Shown: positions 1 to 8,299 of the stretch, in pieces
Layout: each line of letters opens with the position of its first letter
How positions within the stretch are numbered: position 1 is the first letter of the stretch
DNA from: Geobacter sp.
GTDB taxonomy: Bacteria > Desulfobacterota > Desulfuromonadia > Geobacterales > DSM-12255
Length of the DNA: 64,000 nucleotides
Assembly: GCA_009684525.1 (NCBI GenBank)
Contig: WKKR01000001.1
Location: 186,001 to 250,000, forward strand
Direction of reading: 5' to 3'
The notes under the pieces: model-generated
The model's database searches: none
What the model saw: only the letters and a program-made list of their open reading frames with translations
Told to the model about the DNA's origin: nothing
Made by a program: the position numbers and the translations under genes

Positions 1-208
1 CAGTGACCCAGGTGGTAACCAGGGCGCCATCATTCCGTTTTTCCACTGACACTTTTGCTGCGCAACCTGTCGGTGCTTTTCCCGACCATGCCTTAGTATG
101 GTTGATCTCGCTGAAAACGCTGCTGGCGCAGTCAGCCAACGGGGCAAGTTCCGAGGCATCAGCATGCGGTGCGGCCAGCAGGGACAGCAGAAGAAAGAAG
201 TAACGCAT
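1..208 (-). CDS. Small exported protein, N-terminal part (runs off the window)
   Basis: An open frame of 69 codons starts at an ATG with a full AGGAGG five bases upstream (214-219) and continues past the left edge, so only the N-terminus is visible. The first 18 residues, MRYFFLLLSLLAAPHADA, form a Sec signal peptide: short basic start, Leu-rich core, small residues at the cleavage site. The mature part shows two cysteines (about residues 27 and 49) that could pair in the periplasm. I do not recognise the family. It is divergent from the SseB-like gene to its right; the 250 bases between them show no clear structure. Confidence 0.7.
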   Translation of the reverse strand, partial: MRYFFLLLSLLAAPHADASELAPLADCASSVFSEINHTKAWSGKAPTGCAAKVSVEKRNDGALVTTWVT

Positions 209-459
209 GGTAGCCTCCTGAGAGAGATGAATTCCTTTGTTGCAAGTATATCTCACGTTGGACTCCCTGGCTTGGGCAGAGCGGATATTGTTTGCCATGC
301 GTCTCCCCATTCAAGAACATATATCGCTACACGGGGTCTCTTTCGCGGTTTTTCCGGTTGCGGAGCATTGGGCAATGGAGTATTAAAGGATGGCGTTTGC
401 CAGGGTACACGAACGATATCCCGAAGATTCTCATGCAAACGCCGGAAAGGTGGCAAAAA

Positions 460-885
460 ATGAATCTACTCGACCATGCTTTGGAGATCCTACGTCTGGA
501 TTTGAATAATCCGAAGAACCAGTCGCAATTTTACGATCTCTTCCTTAACGGGACTTTTTTTGTTCCGACCCTCGACATGCAGGATCTTGAGGGAGAAGCT
601 GAGGCAGTGTCGGAAGGGCAGGTTCTGCCGTTGGTCATCGAGTCGGAGGGAAACGATTATCTGATGTTGTTCGATACCAAAGAGCGTCTGCATGCGTGGG
701 CAGAGGAAGACGTAAAGTTCGTGGAGGTGCCGGGGCATGTGCTGGCGGCAACCTCCATGCCGCCATTGCACTGGGCTTTGAACGTCGGGACTGAACACGC
801 GAAACAATTTCTACCCGATGAGATTGCCTGGCTCAGAGAGGTGGTTGAACGTTGCAACGCCGAGGCGGCCAGCGCGGAAAACTGA
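460..885 (+). CDS. SseB-family protein
   Basis: The 141-residue product matches the SseB N-terminal domain (enhancer of serine sensitivity family), a cytoplasmic domain of unknown biochemical role. Family traits visible are the short helical start, the block FYDLFLNGTFFVPT near residues 25-38, and the later pattern DYLMLFDTKERLHAW followed by a hydrophobic helix-strand segment and LPPDEI-like end. The ATG at 460 is preferred over the longer frame from 292 because it has GGAAAGG nine bases upstream and because family similarity begins there. It stands alone; a bidirectional-looking hairpin follows but its T-run serves the opposite strand. Confidence 0.8.
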   Translation: MNLLDHALEILRLDLNNPKNQSQFYDLFLNGTFFVPTLDMQDLEGEAEAVSEGQVLPLVIESEGNDYLMLFDTKERLHAWAEEDVKFVEVPGHVLAATSMPPLHWALNVGTEHAKQFLPDEIAWLREVVERCNAEAASAEN

Positions 886-967
886 GAAGAGTTCTTTCAG
901 GGAAGGGGTTTCAGGAAGAGCTGCGGGAAATGGGGAGGTTGCGGGTTGTGGATTTCGTGGCGTTCCT

Positions 968-1011
968 TTAAAAAAAAGCGGTACGGGATCACTATTGAAC
1001 CCGTACCGCTT
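968..1011 (-). terminator. Rho-independent terminator of the exported basic protein gene
   Basis: An 11-bp perfect stem (AGCGGTACGGG with CCCGTACCGCT) is followed on the minus strand by a run of eight T. It lies a few bases beyond the stop of the minus-strand gene ending at 1019. Confidence 0.9.
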
Positions 1012-1018
1012 CTGGATA

Positions 1019-1600
1019 TTACTCGCGGCCGCCGTGCCTGCCGTGTTCCTTACGCTCTTCTTTCTCCCATTTCCTCTCGTCCTTCTCCTGCCGCCGCTCC
1101 TCTTTCCACTGGGCCTTTTCCGCGCGACGGTTCTCCTTCTGTTCCTGTTTCCAGCCCTTGTCCGGACGGAAGTGGCGACCGCGATACCGGTCATGATCAC
1201 CACGGTAGTGGCGGTACTCCTCGTCGCGGTAGTAGCGGATCCTTTCGAACTTGTGCTTGCGCAGTCCCGGTGGCAGATGCCGGCGTTCAACTCCCCGCCA
1301 CGGACCGTTGTAGTATGGCGCCCGATACCAGCCGTTGTCACGGTAGAGGTAATAGGTGTTGCCCACGTAAAAGATGTCGTAGGGGACGCCAACGGCAACG
1401 TAGAATCCGAGTGCCGATGGCATGACGAATTCGGGTGGCGTCGAGAGGACTATCTGGGGAGGACCCGGAATCGCCGGTACCGCCACCGGGACTACCGGGA
1501 TCCCCACGTTGACGTTGACGCTGACCTCGGCGTTGGCAATCTGGGCCAGGGGGATACCCAAAATGGCCAAGGTTGCGGCGGCTAGTGCTATGCGTTTCAT
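1019..1600 (-). CDS. Exported protein with Pro/Val-rich N-terminus and highly charged C-terminus, behind a riboswitch
   Basis: The 193-residue product has a signal peptide (residues 1-24, cleavage after IANA), a Val/Pro-rich segment (25-58), a middle domain with aromatic motifs such as GVPYDIFYVGNTYYLY and GWYRAPYYNGPW (72-101), and a very basic and acidic tail (about 118-193) rich in Arg, Lys, Glu and His that is probably helical. The ATG with AAAGGAGT upstream fixes the start; an earlier in-frame ATG at 1654 lacks one and would bury the signal peptide. The gene sits about 120 bases after a GEMM-I riboswitch and terminator, so its expression should respond to a cyclic dinucleotide. In Geobacter such switches often control extracellular electron-transfer and surface proteins. 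The molecular function is unknown. Confidence 0.85.
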   Translation of the reverse strand: MKRIALAAATLAILGIPLAQIANAEVSVNVNVGIPVVPVAVPAIPGPPQIVLSTPPEFVMPSALGFYVAVGVPYDIFYVGNTYYLYRDNGWYRAPYYNGPWRGVERRHLPPGLRKHKFERIRYYRDEEYRHYRGDHDRYRGRHFRPDKGWKQEQKENRRAEKAQWKEERRQEKDERKWEKEERKEHGRHGGRE

Positions 1601-1719
1601 GCTGACTCCTTTCTGCTGACTTTGGTGTGTGGTGATACCTGATACAACGCTCACATGCCTGCGGGGTTGACAGGGGTTCTTGCAAATCCGTCGAAATTGG
1701 CGGACGTAAGGTCATGGAA

Positions 1720-1770
1720 CAAAAAAAGCCGGGTGCCGTATATCATAATTGATAATTCGGCAACCCGGCT
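1720..1770 (-). terminator. Terminator of the riboswitch expression platform
   Basis: On the minus strand AGCCGGGTTGCCG pairs with CGGCACCCGGCT (one bulge) and is followed by seven T. The left arm is also the 3-prime strand of the riboswitch aptamer, so the aptamer and this terminator are mutually exclusive. Ligand binding should therefore favour read-through (ON switch); that direction is inferred. Confidence 0.9.
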
Positions 1771-1832
1771 GTCTGCTTGAGACCCGTGGGCTTTCCGCCC
1801 CATCCTCGCGGATGGTTTAGTATTGTCGTGTA
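1752..1832 (-). promoter_or_regulatory. GEMM-I riboswitch, A20 (GEMM-Ib, 3',3'-cGAMP type)
   Basis: The leader carries the GEMM-I pattern on the minus strand: CACGACAATACTAAACC, a P2 stem CCATCC/GGATGG closed by a GCGA tetraloop (1800-1815), the strictly conserved AAAGCC block (1789-1794), a P3 arm with ACGGGTCT...AGAC, and the 3-prime block AGCCGGGTTGCCG. Aligned by hand to the Vibrio Vc2 c-di-GMP riboswitch, the base equivalent to G20 is A (minus-strand base at 1821), and the neighbouring 21-46 pair is C-G instead of G-C, a compensatory change. G20A is the known signature of the Geobacter GEMM-Ib class that prefers 3',3'-cGAMP. Ligand preference is inferred from that rule, not measured. Confidence 0.9.
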
Positions 1833-1876
1833 TCGCGGTTGTGGTGGTGGCTCTTTGACTGTTTGACCCGCCAATG

Positions 1877-1905
1877 TACATAACGCAACCGCGACTCCGC
1901 GTCAA
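1877..1905 (-). promoter_or_regulatory. Sigma-70-type promoter of the riboswitch leader
   Basis: On the minus strand TTGACG (-35) and TATGTA (-10) are separated by exactly 17 bases. Transcription would start near 1870, placing the aptamer 40 bases into the RNA. Confidence 0.7.
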
Positions 1906-2056
1906 GGAATTTCGAGCCGATTGCCCACTGGGCATGAGGCGACCTTGACAGAGCAGGGAATAATGACGACAATGCAACCATAGGCCGCCGTTCATATCGT
2001 GTGTATCTGGCGGCAAGGGAAAAACCTACACGCAGTATATGAAAGGAATATCCAGC

Positions 2057-2752
2057 ATGAATCAGTTCGATATCAACTACCCCCGCACCCAGGACCAGAT
2101 TGTCAGTGCCCAGAACACTCTCATCCGTCAGGTCTACGCCTGGATGGGAGCGGGTTTGCTCGTTACCGCCCTGCTGGCTCTGGTGACCGTTTCCACGCCG
2201 ACCCTGCTCAAGGTAGTGCTTGGCAACAAACTGCTCTTTTACGGGCTGATGATCGGTGAACTGGCGCTGGTCTTTACTATTTCCGGTGCCATCAACCGTC
2301 TCAGTGCTGCCGTTGCCACGTTGCTGTTCATCGCCTACTCGGCACTGAACGGGGTGACCCTTTCCATCATATTCCTGGTCTACACTGCGGATTCCATCGC
2401 CGCCACCTTTGTGGTTACTGCCGCCATGTTCGGCGCCATGAGTGTTTACGGCTATATGACCCGCCGCGATCTCACTTCGTGGGGAAGTTTCCTCTTTATG
2501 GGCCTCATTGGTATCGTCATTGCCTCGGTGGTAAACATCTTTGTGGGGAACTCTGCGGTCTCCTGGATCATCTCGGCTCTCGGTGTGATTGTCTTCACCG
2601 GGCTTACTGCCTACGATACCTGGAAGATCAAGGCAATGGCCGCTGGTGGGGCGGAGGGGAGAAAGCCCGCCATACTGGGGGCTCTGACCCTCTATCTGGA
2701 TTTCATCAACCTGTTCCTCATGCTGTTGCGGCTTGGCGGGGACCGTCGCTGA
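2057..2752 (+). CDS. Bax inhibitor-1/YccA family membrane protein
   Basis: This 231-residue inner-membrane protein has seven hydrophobic segments from about residue 25 to the end and the BI-1 family layout, including the conserved late block GLTAYDTWKIK and the final acidic-hydrophobic helix ALTLYLDFINLFLMLLR. BI-1/YccA proteins are calcium-leak or stress-linked membrane proteins; in bacteria YccA also interacts with FtsH. The ATG at 2057 has AAAGGA upstream and gives the usual N-terminus NQFDINYPRTQDQ. It is the first gene of a tight plus-strand run (rhodanese starts 2 bases after its stop). Confidence 0.92.
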   Translation: MNQFDINYPRTQDQIVSAQNTLIRQVYAWMGAGLLVTALLALVTVSTPTLLKVVLGNKLLFYGLMIGELALVFTISGAINRLSAAVATLLFIAYSALNGVTLSIIFLVYTADSIAATFVVTAAMFGAMSVYGYMTRRDLTSWGSFLFMGLIGIVIASVVNIFVGNSAVSWIISALGVIVFTGLTAYDTWKIKAMAAGGAEGRKPAILGALTLYLDFINLFLMLLRLGGDRR

Positions 2753-2754
2753 CC

Positions 2755-3066
2755 ATGCAGGCAAAGGATCTGGCACGTCGTCTGAAAGAATCGCAGGCAC
2801 CCTGTGTGGTTGATGTACGTACAGGCATGGAGTACAAGGGCGGGCATATCCCGCAGGCGATCCATGCTCCTGCCTGGAAGATCCTCTTTCGTCTGGCTCC
2901 ATTGCCGACAGACAAGGAGTCTCAACTGGTGGTGACCTGCGAGCATGGTCCTCGCGCACAGGTGGCTGCAGCTCTCCTCGGTTTTGCCGGGTACCGGAAT
3001 GTGGAACTCCTGGAGGGGCACATGGCCGGCTGGCGGCGAACCGGCCTCCCCTGTGTGAAAGGGTAG
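2755..3066 (+). CDS. Single-domain rhodanese-like protein
   Basis: A 103-residue protein made of one rhodanese fold: VVDVRTGMEYKGGHIPQAIHAP near residues 16-37 (the DVR and GHIPGA signatures, split here only for description) and an active-site loop VTCEHGPRAQ around residue 62, with the catalytic Cys present. Such proteins carry sulfur as a persulfide or act as phosphatase-like relatives. It starts 2 bases after the BI-1 gene and is probably translationally coupled to it. The exact sulfur acceptor is not predictable from the context. Confidence 0.88.
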   Translation: MQAKDLARRLKESQAPCVVDVRTGMEYKGGHIPQAIHAPAWKILFRLAPLPTDKESQLVVTCEHGPRAQVAAALLGFAGYRNVELLEGHMAGWRRTGLPCVKG

Positions 3067-3103
3067 TCGGCATGTCGTCAGGCAACTGGATAACTGCTCC
3101 CTG

Positions 3104-3868
3104 ATGGAACCAGTCTTCGAAAAAGAGTTCCCCGTTCGGACCTACGAGGTTGATGCCTCGGGACGGGTGCGGCCGACAGCTTTCCTCAACTATCTGCAGG
3201 AGGCAGCAGGAGACCATGCCCGGATCCTGGGGATAGCAGTACGGCAGTTAATGTCCAGGGGGCTCACCTGGGTCATCTCCCGCATGCATCTCAAACTGAT
3301 CGGCACGGCCGCTTCCCGCGATGTCCTGCGGGTTCGCACCTGGCCTTCGCTGCGGGAAGGGCGCTTTTCCTGTCGGGAGTTCGAGGTGGTGGCAGCCGAT
3401 GGAACGACCATTGCGCTTGCCACCTGTTCTTTTGCGGTTCTGGATATTGCCACCCGTCGACCGGTTATCATTAGCGAATACCTGCCGGATTATCCCCTGT
3501 TGCCACAACGGGCCATCAATGACGACTTTGTATCGCTCCCACGACTCGATAATCCTGAAACCGAGCTGTCCTTCAGGGTGGGCAGGGGAGACCTGGACAT
3601 GAACCACCATGTGAATAACGTGGTCTATGCCGGCTGGGGGCTTGAGACAGTGCCGCCGTCCGTGGCGGAATGCTGCTCTTTGGCAGAGCTGGAAATCTCC
3701 TATCGGGCAGAGGCTCTCTACGGGCAGACGGTTGTTGCCCGCAGCAGGCGGCTGGATGAGAGAGGGGAACTGGCCTTTCTGCATCAGCTGGTGCGGGAGG
3801 AGGATGGCGTCGAACTGACTCGCCTGGTTTCCCGCTGGGGGAAATGCCCTGATGAAGACGACTGCTGA
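3104..3868 (+). CDS. Acyl-ACP thioesterase
   Basis: The 254-residue protein has the two-hotdog layout of FatA/FatB-type acyl-ACP thioesterases, cytoplasmic enzymes that release fatty acids from acyl carrier protein. The first hotdog (about 5-125) carries the segment FLNYLQEAAGDHA, and the second shows the catalytic block DMNHHVNNVVYAGW near residues 165-178, with the Asp, Asn and His expected in this family. No clear Shine-Dalgarno precedes the ATG. It lies 38 bases after the rhodanese gene and may be in the same operon. Bacterial members are less studied than plant ones; substrate chain length cannot be read here. Confidence 0.9.
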   Translation: MEPVFEKEFPVRTYEVDASGRVRPTAFLNYLQEAAGDHARILGIAVRQLMSRGLTWVISRMHLKLIGTAASRDVLRVRTWPSLREGRFSCREFEVVAADGTTIALATCSFAVLDIATRRPVIISEYLPDYPLLPQRAINDDFVSLPRLDNPETELSFRVGRGDLDMNHHVNNVVYAGWGLETVPPSVAECCSLAELEISYRAEALYGQTVVARSRRLDERGELAFLHQLVREEDGVELTRLVSRWGKCPDEDDC

Positions 3869-3922
3869 TATTTGTTTTCCGCCGTACATCTTTTGATTCC
3901 ATTCCCACAGGACCTGCCATTC

Positions 3923-5197
3923 ATGACCTTTTTCCTGTTAGCCTGTTTCGTGGCAGTCACTTCCTTTACGTATTGGCTCCGCTACCTGAACCTGTGCCAC
4001 CTCAAGAAGCACGGTGACACGATACCCGAAGGGTTCGCCTCGGCCATCGATGAGGAAACACTGGCCAGGAGCACAGCCTACACCCTGGACAGCAGTCGAC
4101 TCGAACTCTGGGGATCACTGTTCAATAACGGATTGGTAGCCCTCTTTCTCTTTGCAGGCCTGCTTCCCCTCTATGACCGTTTCATCTGCGGACTGACAGA
4201 TTCGCCCATAACACAGGGCGTTCTCTTCTTTTTACTGCTCTCCTGGGTTCAGACCCTTCTCGGACTCCCCCTTTCCTATTACGGCACCTTCACGGTTGAG
4301 GCCCGCCACGGATTCAATGCAACGACCAGGCGGCTCTGGTCCGTGGATCTTCTCAAATCCCTGGTCATCGGTTCCCTGCTGCTGGCGGGCGTCGTTTTTA
4401 CCATTTTCTGGCTGATCCAGTGGAGCCCATTGCGGTGGTGGATCTGGGTCTGGGCTTTCATGGCGATTTTCGGACTCTTCATGATGTTCGTCTCTCCGTA
4501 TCTCATTGAGCCCATCTTCAACAGGTTTGAACCGGTTTTCGAGCCGGGGCTGCAGGAAGAGATAGCGGCAATGATGGCAAAGGCGGGCCTCAGGGTGGGA
4601 AGTGTGATGCAGATGGATGCTTCACGGCGCAGTCGTCACTCCAATGCCTATTTTACCGGGGTCGGGAAGGTGAAGCGGATTGTACTCTTCGACACCCTCC
4701 TTGCCCAGATGACCCACCGGGAAATCGTTGCGGTGCTGGCCCATGAAATCGGCCACTGGAAGCTGCGTCATGTCCTGGAACGGATCGTGGTGACGGAACT
4801 TGCGATGTTCGTCGGCTCCTGGACAGCATTCCAGGCGATTCAATGGCCAGGTTTGCCACAATTGCTTGGTCTTCAAACCGCATCCCTTCCATCAAGCATG
4901 GTGATCCTCGGCTTTATCGCCTCGCTGCTGCTGTTCCCGGTTACGCCGGTGTCGGCCTGGTTTTCCCGGCGGCATGAACAGGATGCGGATCGCTTTGCCT
5001 GGCAGATCACCGGTGATGCCGGCTCTCTGGCCTCGGCCCTGATCAAGCTGTCAGCGGAAAATCTATCCAATCTCCACCCCCATCCACTCTATGCCCGGTT
5101 CTACTATTCCCATCCGCCGGTGGTCGAGCGTGTGCGCACCCTTCGGGAATGGGCAGCATCGATCCCTTCTCCATCGGCTGCGGGAGCCGTCGACTGA
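3923..5197 (+). CDS. M48 (Ste24/CAAX protease 1-like) membrane metalloprotease
   Basis: This 424-residue integral membrane protein matches Ste24-type M48 peptidases. The zinc motif HEIGH is at about 274-278 (within VLAHEIGHW) and the third ligand Glu lies in RRHEQDADRFAW near residue 353. Around six to seven hydrophobic segments precede and follow the catalytic domain, as in the family. Bacteria lack CAAX prenylation, so the role is probably quality control of membrane proteins. I chose the ATG at 3923 (AGGA ten bases upstream, membrane segment follows at once); a TTG at 3872 would add 17 residues. Confidence 0.9.
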   Translation: MTFFLLACFVAVTSFTYWLRYLNLCHLKKHGDTIPEGFASAIDEETLARSTAYTLDSSRLELWGSLFNNGLVALFLFAGLLPLYDRFICGLTDSPITQGVLFFLLLSWVQTLLGLPLSYYGTFTVEARHGFNATTRRLWSVDLLKSLVIGSLLLAGVVFTIFWLIQWSPLRWWIWVWAFMAIFGLFMMFVSPYLIEPIFNRFEPVFEPGLQEEIAAMMAKAGLRVGSVMQMDASRRSRHSNAYFTGVGKVKRIVLFDTLLAQMTHREIVAVLAHEIGHWKLRHVLERIVVTELAMFVGSWTAFQAIQWPGLPQLLGLQTASLPSSMVILGFIASLLLFPVTPVSAWFSRRHEQDADRFAWQITGDAGSLASALIKLSAENLSNLHPHPLYARFYYSHPPVVERVRTLREWAASIPSPSAAGAVD

Positions 5198-5726
5198 TCA
5201 GGTGCTCTGCGAGGGTGGACCGGACTGTCCAACTCTTGCCGGGTACTTTTCTGCACCTGGAGTATTCTCCTCTGTCTGTCATTAGTCCGCATGCTGCTTC
5301 ATCCCCTGTTTCTCTGCTATTTCAACACGCGCCTGTGAATGTATATGTCCTTGACTTAATTGTACAAGCAGGGTAAAGATTCGGCTGAAAAAGCACATAT
5401 TCTTAGATTGTGTTCATTGTGCCAGCATGCGATTGCAATGAGGCAGTATGAACTACCGTTGCTCACATAACCATGTGACTAACTAACTATCAGAAATCTG
5501 TGGACTATTGCGCAAGTACACGAAATGCGAAAACGGTTGCGACTGCTTGCAGGCAGTATGAAATTCAATGGTTCCCGTCGTGTCACGTTTTCTTGTACAT
5601 CTTTCGGGTATGTGCCAGTTACATGCATAAATATGGTTAATACTAGGAAATCCCTAGTTGGTTGACCTGCTATTTTCTGTTAAACAAAAATCTCATTAGT
5701 GTATTGCGTAGTTAATAGGGACTTTC
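5198..5726. other. Intergenic region before the NarL-type regulator
   Basis: No convincing gene is present in this 529-base AT-rich stretch. It contains a 12-base direct repeat, AGGCAGTATGAA, at about 5441 and 5551, an inverted repeat ACTAGG-N5-CCTAGT at 5642-5658, and immediately after it a TTGACC box (5662-5667) that could be the -35 element of the regulator gene downstream. The inverted repeat is a candidate operator. Confidence 0.5.
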
Positions 5727-6401
5727 GTGTCTGATCAGAGTTCGGAACGAGTTCATCCGCAGATACGGGTGCTCTTAGCAGACGACCACAAATTGATGCG
5801 CAAAGGCTTATGTCACATACTGAGCCATAATTCGTGCAATATCGTGGGGGAAGCGTCTGATGGCAGGGAGGCCATTGCCCTTGCCTGGGAACTTCAGCCT
5901 CAAGTGGTTCTCATGGATATTGCCATGCCGGAAATGAACGGCATCGAGGCAACTCGACGCATAACTGATGGTCTTGCAAGTTCCCATGTTCTTGTCCTGT
6001 CTGTTCATGCCGGCCGTGATTACTTCTTCCAATCCATGAAAGCGGGAGCTCGTGGCTACCTGCAGAAGGACTGTACAGCGGATGAACTCGTAGAGGCAGT
6101 GCACCAAGTCGCGCGGGGGGAGTATTATTTCGGAGTCTCCATAAGTGAGAACTTCATCCAGGAACTGCTGTTCCGGCAAGAAGGGGAAGACCAGAATGCC
6201 TTCTCTCTTTTGACATCAAGAGAATGCGAGGTACTGCAACTTCTCGCCGAAGGGTGGAACACTAAAAAGATTGCTTATGAGCTGAATGTCAGTTCGAAGA
6301 CAGTCGAGTTTCATCGCCTGCAAATCATGAAAAAACTGAACCTGTTTACTATTGCCGATCTCACAAAATATGCCATCCGTGAAGGTTTGACGAGTCTGTA
6401 A
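5727..6401 (+). CDS. NarL/LuxR-type response regulator
   Basis: A 224-residue two-domain regulator. The receiver domain (about 13-130) has the acidic pair at 19-20, the phospho-acceptor Asp64 in VVLMDIAMPEMNG, and a conserved Lys in YLQKD. The C-terminal LuxR-type helix-turn-helix (about 155-215) reads LTSRECEVLQLLAEGWNTKK and continues with the usual recognition helix. The start is GTG; an AGGGA lies close upstream. No histidine kinase is adjacent, so it is an orphan in this window. The next gene encodes a PAS protein that may act in the same pathway. Confidence 0.9.
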   Translation: MSDQSSERVHPQIRVLLADDHKLMRKGLCHILSHNSCNIVGEASDGREAIALAWELQPQVVLMDIAMPEMNGIEATRRITDGLASSHVLVLSVHAGRDYFFQSMKAGARGYLQKDCTADELVEAVHQVARGEYYFGVSISENFIQELLFRQEGEDQNAFSLLTSRECEVLQLLAEGWNTKKIAYELNVSSKTVEFHRLQIMKKLNLFTIADLTKYAIREGLTSL

Positions 6402-6464
6402 TGCTCATGTTGGCGGGCTGTCCACGTGTAACTGCCCAGTTGCTGACTGAATGTGGGAGGGTTG

Positions 6465-6992
6465 ATGAGACGGATCTGTGCATGGTGTGGGGTTGAAATC
6501 AAAAGACGCGTACTGACAGATCGTGAGGTCGGTACAGTCGACGGAATAACCCATGGCATCTGTGAAGAATGCCTCTTTCGCCATTTCGGCAAATCCCCCA
6601 AATCGTTTCAACTCCAGGAGTTTGTAGACGAGTTTGAAGCGCCCGTAGTTGTTGTTGATGCGTCAATGCGCGTCATGGCAGCCAATACGAAATACCTCGC
6701 CATCATCGGGCAGGATGTTCCCATTGCGGCAGAAACGGTTCTCCCTGAAGTCTTCATCTGCAAATATACCAAGTTGCCCGGTGGGTGTGGCGACAGGGTT
6801 CATTCCAGCGGCTGCGCCATCAGGCGCGCAGTCACCGATGCGCACGTGAGCGGAGAAGGCAAGGAGCATGTGCCCGCCTATTTGCACCGTGGAGACAAGA
6901 CACAGCTTCTGCAGCTTTCCACTGAAAAATTGACCAATGTTGTATTGGTACGGATCGAGCACTTCCCTGAAGTTGCGAAAGATTCGGTATAG
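6465..6992 (+). CDS. Cysteine-rich PAS-domain protein
   Basis: A 175-residue soluble protein. Its start contains a zinc-ribbon-like pair, CAWC (residues 5-8) and CEEC (about 33-36). A PAS-like segment follows (about 50-160, with FEAPVVVVDASMRVMAAN), and inside it a Cys cluster (ICKYTKLPGGCGDRVHSSGC) with spacing seen in PAS proteins that bind metal or redox cofactors. No kinase, HTH or cyclase domain is present, so it is a sensor or adaptor without an output domain. The chosen ATG has GGGAGG four bases upstream; an ATG 12 bases earlier has none. It follows the NarL-type regulator by 63 bases, suggesting a functional pair. The partner assignment is inference. Confidence 0.75.
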   Translation: MRRICAWCGVEIKRRVLTDREVGTVDGITHGICEECLFRHFGKSPKSFQLQEFVDEFEAPVVVVDASMRVMAANTKYLAIIGQDVPIAAETVLPEVFICKYTKLPGGCGDRVHSSGCAIRRAVTDAHVSGEGKEHVPAYLHRGDKTQLLQLSTEKLTNVVLVRIEHFPEVAKDSV

Positions 6993-7234
6993 TACTGGGC
7001 TGAAGACCTCCCCATTCTCTTCAACGTTGCCTCCTTGATGTTCACCCTTCCTGAACCGCATCGTATATCACCATTTCCTGCTGTATTATCATGTTTCCCT
7101 CTGTGCTGTCCGTACTGTTGCGAAGAGGAGGTCATCCGGTTGAGTTGAATCGGAAAGACGGTATCATCTGTAAGAGTGTATCGCCATCCCTCCCCCATCG
7201 GGGAGAAAAGCCTGGATCCTGACAGGAGGAGAGT

Positions 7235-8239
7235 ATGGAAGCAAAGGAGTGGATGCCTGCAGATCTGCTGCAACTTTCCGGAGGCTACTGGGGGACTTGT
7301 GCCCTTCATGCAGGGGTTAGACTCGACCTGTTTACCCCTCTGGCTGAGCGACCCTTTACCCTCGCAGAGCTCGCGAATCTTCTGGATATGAGCCCACGTG
7401 GGCTGTCCATGTTGATGGACGCTCTGGCAGCGCTCGGCCTCCTGGAGAAGAAGGGGGAGGCTTTTGTTACATCGCCTTCGGCAGTTCGATTCCTCGCTCG
7501 GACATCGCCCGACTACTTGGGGCATATCATCCTGCACCATCATCATCTCATGGCCGGGTGGGCACACTTGCATGAGGCTGTGGCAACCGGCAGGCCGCTT
7601 CGCGAACGGGTCTCTCACGGTGAAGACGAAAGCGTCCGGGAGAGTTTCCTGTTGGGTATGTTCAACCTGGCCATGCTGCTGGCTCCCCGGATTGTGACTC
7701 AGATCGATCTTACCGGGCGTCGGCGCCTCCTGGATCTGGGAGGCGGACCGGGCACCTATGCCATCCATTTCTGCAAACAGAATCCTGAGCTGACGGCCGT
7801 GATTTTCGATCTTCCCACCACTAAGCGCTTTGCGGAACAGACCGTCGCTCGCTTCGGGCTGTCCGATCGGATCGGCTTCATGGATGGGGATTTCATTGCA
7901 AGGGGGATCGAGGGGCGTTTCGATGTGGCCTGGCTCTCTCACATCCTGCATGGGGAAGGCCCCCATGGGTGTGCCGTGATCCTGGAAAAGGCAGTGGGTG
8001 CCCTGGAACCGGGCGGACTCCTGCTCGTCCAGGAGTTCATCCTTGAGAATACCAGGGACCGGCCGCTTTTCCCGGCACTCTTTTCCCTGAACATGCTGGT
8101 TGGCACCACCGAAGGGCAGGCCTATTCGGAAGGGGAGATCATGACAATGATGGCTGCTGCAGGGCTTACCGCCCTGGAACGTCTTCCCATCGAACTCCCC
8201 AACGGAGCCGGGATCATTGCCGGTACGATGCCAGGATAG
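7235..8239 (+). CDS. SAM-dependent O-methyltransferase (acetylserotonin-OMT-like)
   Basis: The 334-residue protein has the two parts of the methyltransferase_2 family: an N-terminal winged-helix dimerisation region (about 10-95, with FTLAELANLLDMSPRGLSML) and a Rossmann methyltransferase domain with the SAM-binding motif LLDLGGGPGTYAI (about residues 166-178). These enzymes methylate hydroxyl groups of small aromatic or quinone-like molecules. The ATG has AGGAGG upstream. It precedes glpK by 60 bases in the same direction, but no link with glycerol metabolism is obvious. Substrate unknown. Confidence 0.88.
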   Translation: MEAKEWMPADLLQLSGGYWGTCALHAGVRLDLFTPLAERPFTLAELANLLDMSPRGLSMLMDALAALGLLEKKGEAFVTSPSAVRFLARTSPDYLGHIILHHHHLMAGWAHLHEAVATGRPLRERVSHGEDESVRESFLLGMFNLAMLLAPRIVTQIDLTGRRRLLDLGGGPGTYAIHFCKQNPELTAVIFDLPTTKRFAEQTVARFGLSDRIGFMDGDFIARGIEGRFDVAWLSHILHGEGPHGCAVILEKAVGALEPGGLLLVQEFILENTRDRPLFPALFSLNMLVGTTEGQAYSEGEIMTMMAAAGLTALERLPIELPNGAGIIAGTMPG

Positions 8240-8299
8240 AAATGTGAGATTTGCCCGGCTGATGAGGATTCCGGTGAAGAGTGTTACGGGGAGGAATCA

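Noticed and set aside
98-463. Plus-strand open frame overlapping the exported-protein start at the left edge
   Set aside because: It overlaps a minus-strand gene with a perfect ribosome-binding site and signal peptide, and lacks both itself.
1817-3217. Long minus-strand open frame over the BI-1 and rhodanese genes
   Set aside because: Low-complexity polar sequence without recognisable domain, opposite clearly real genes.
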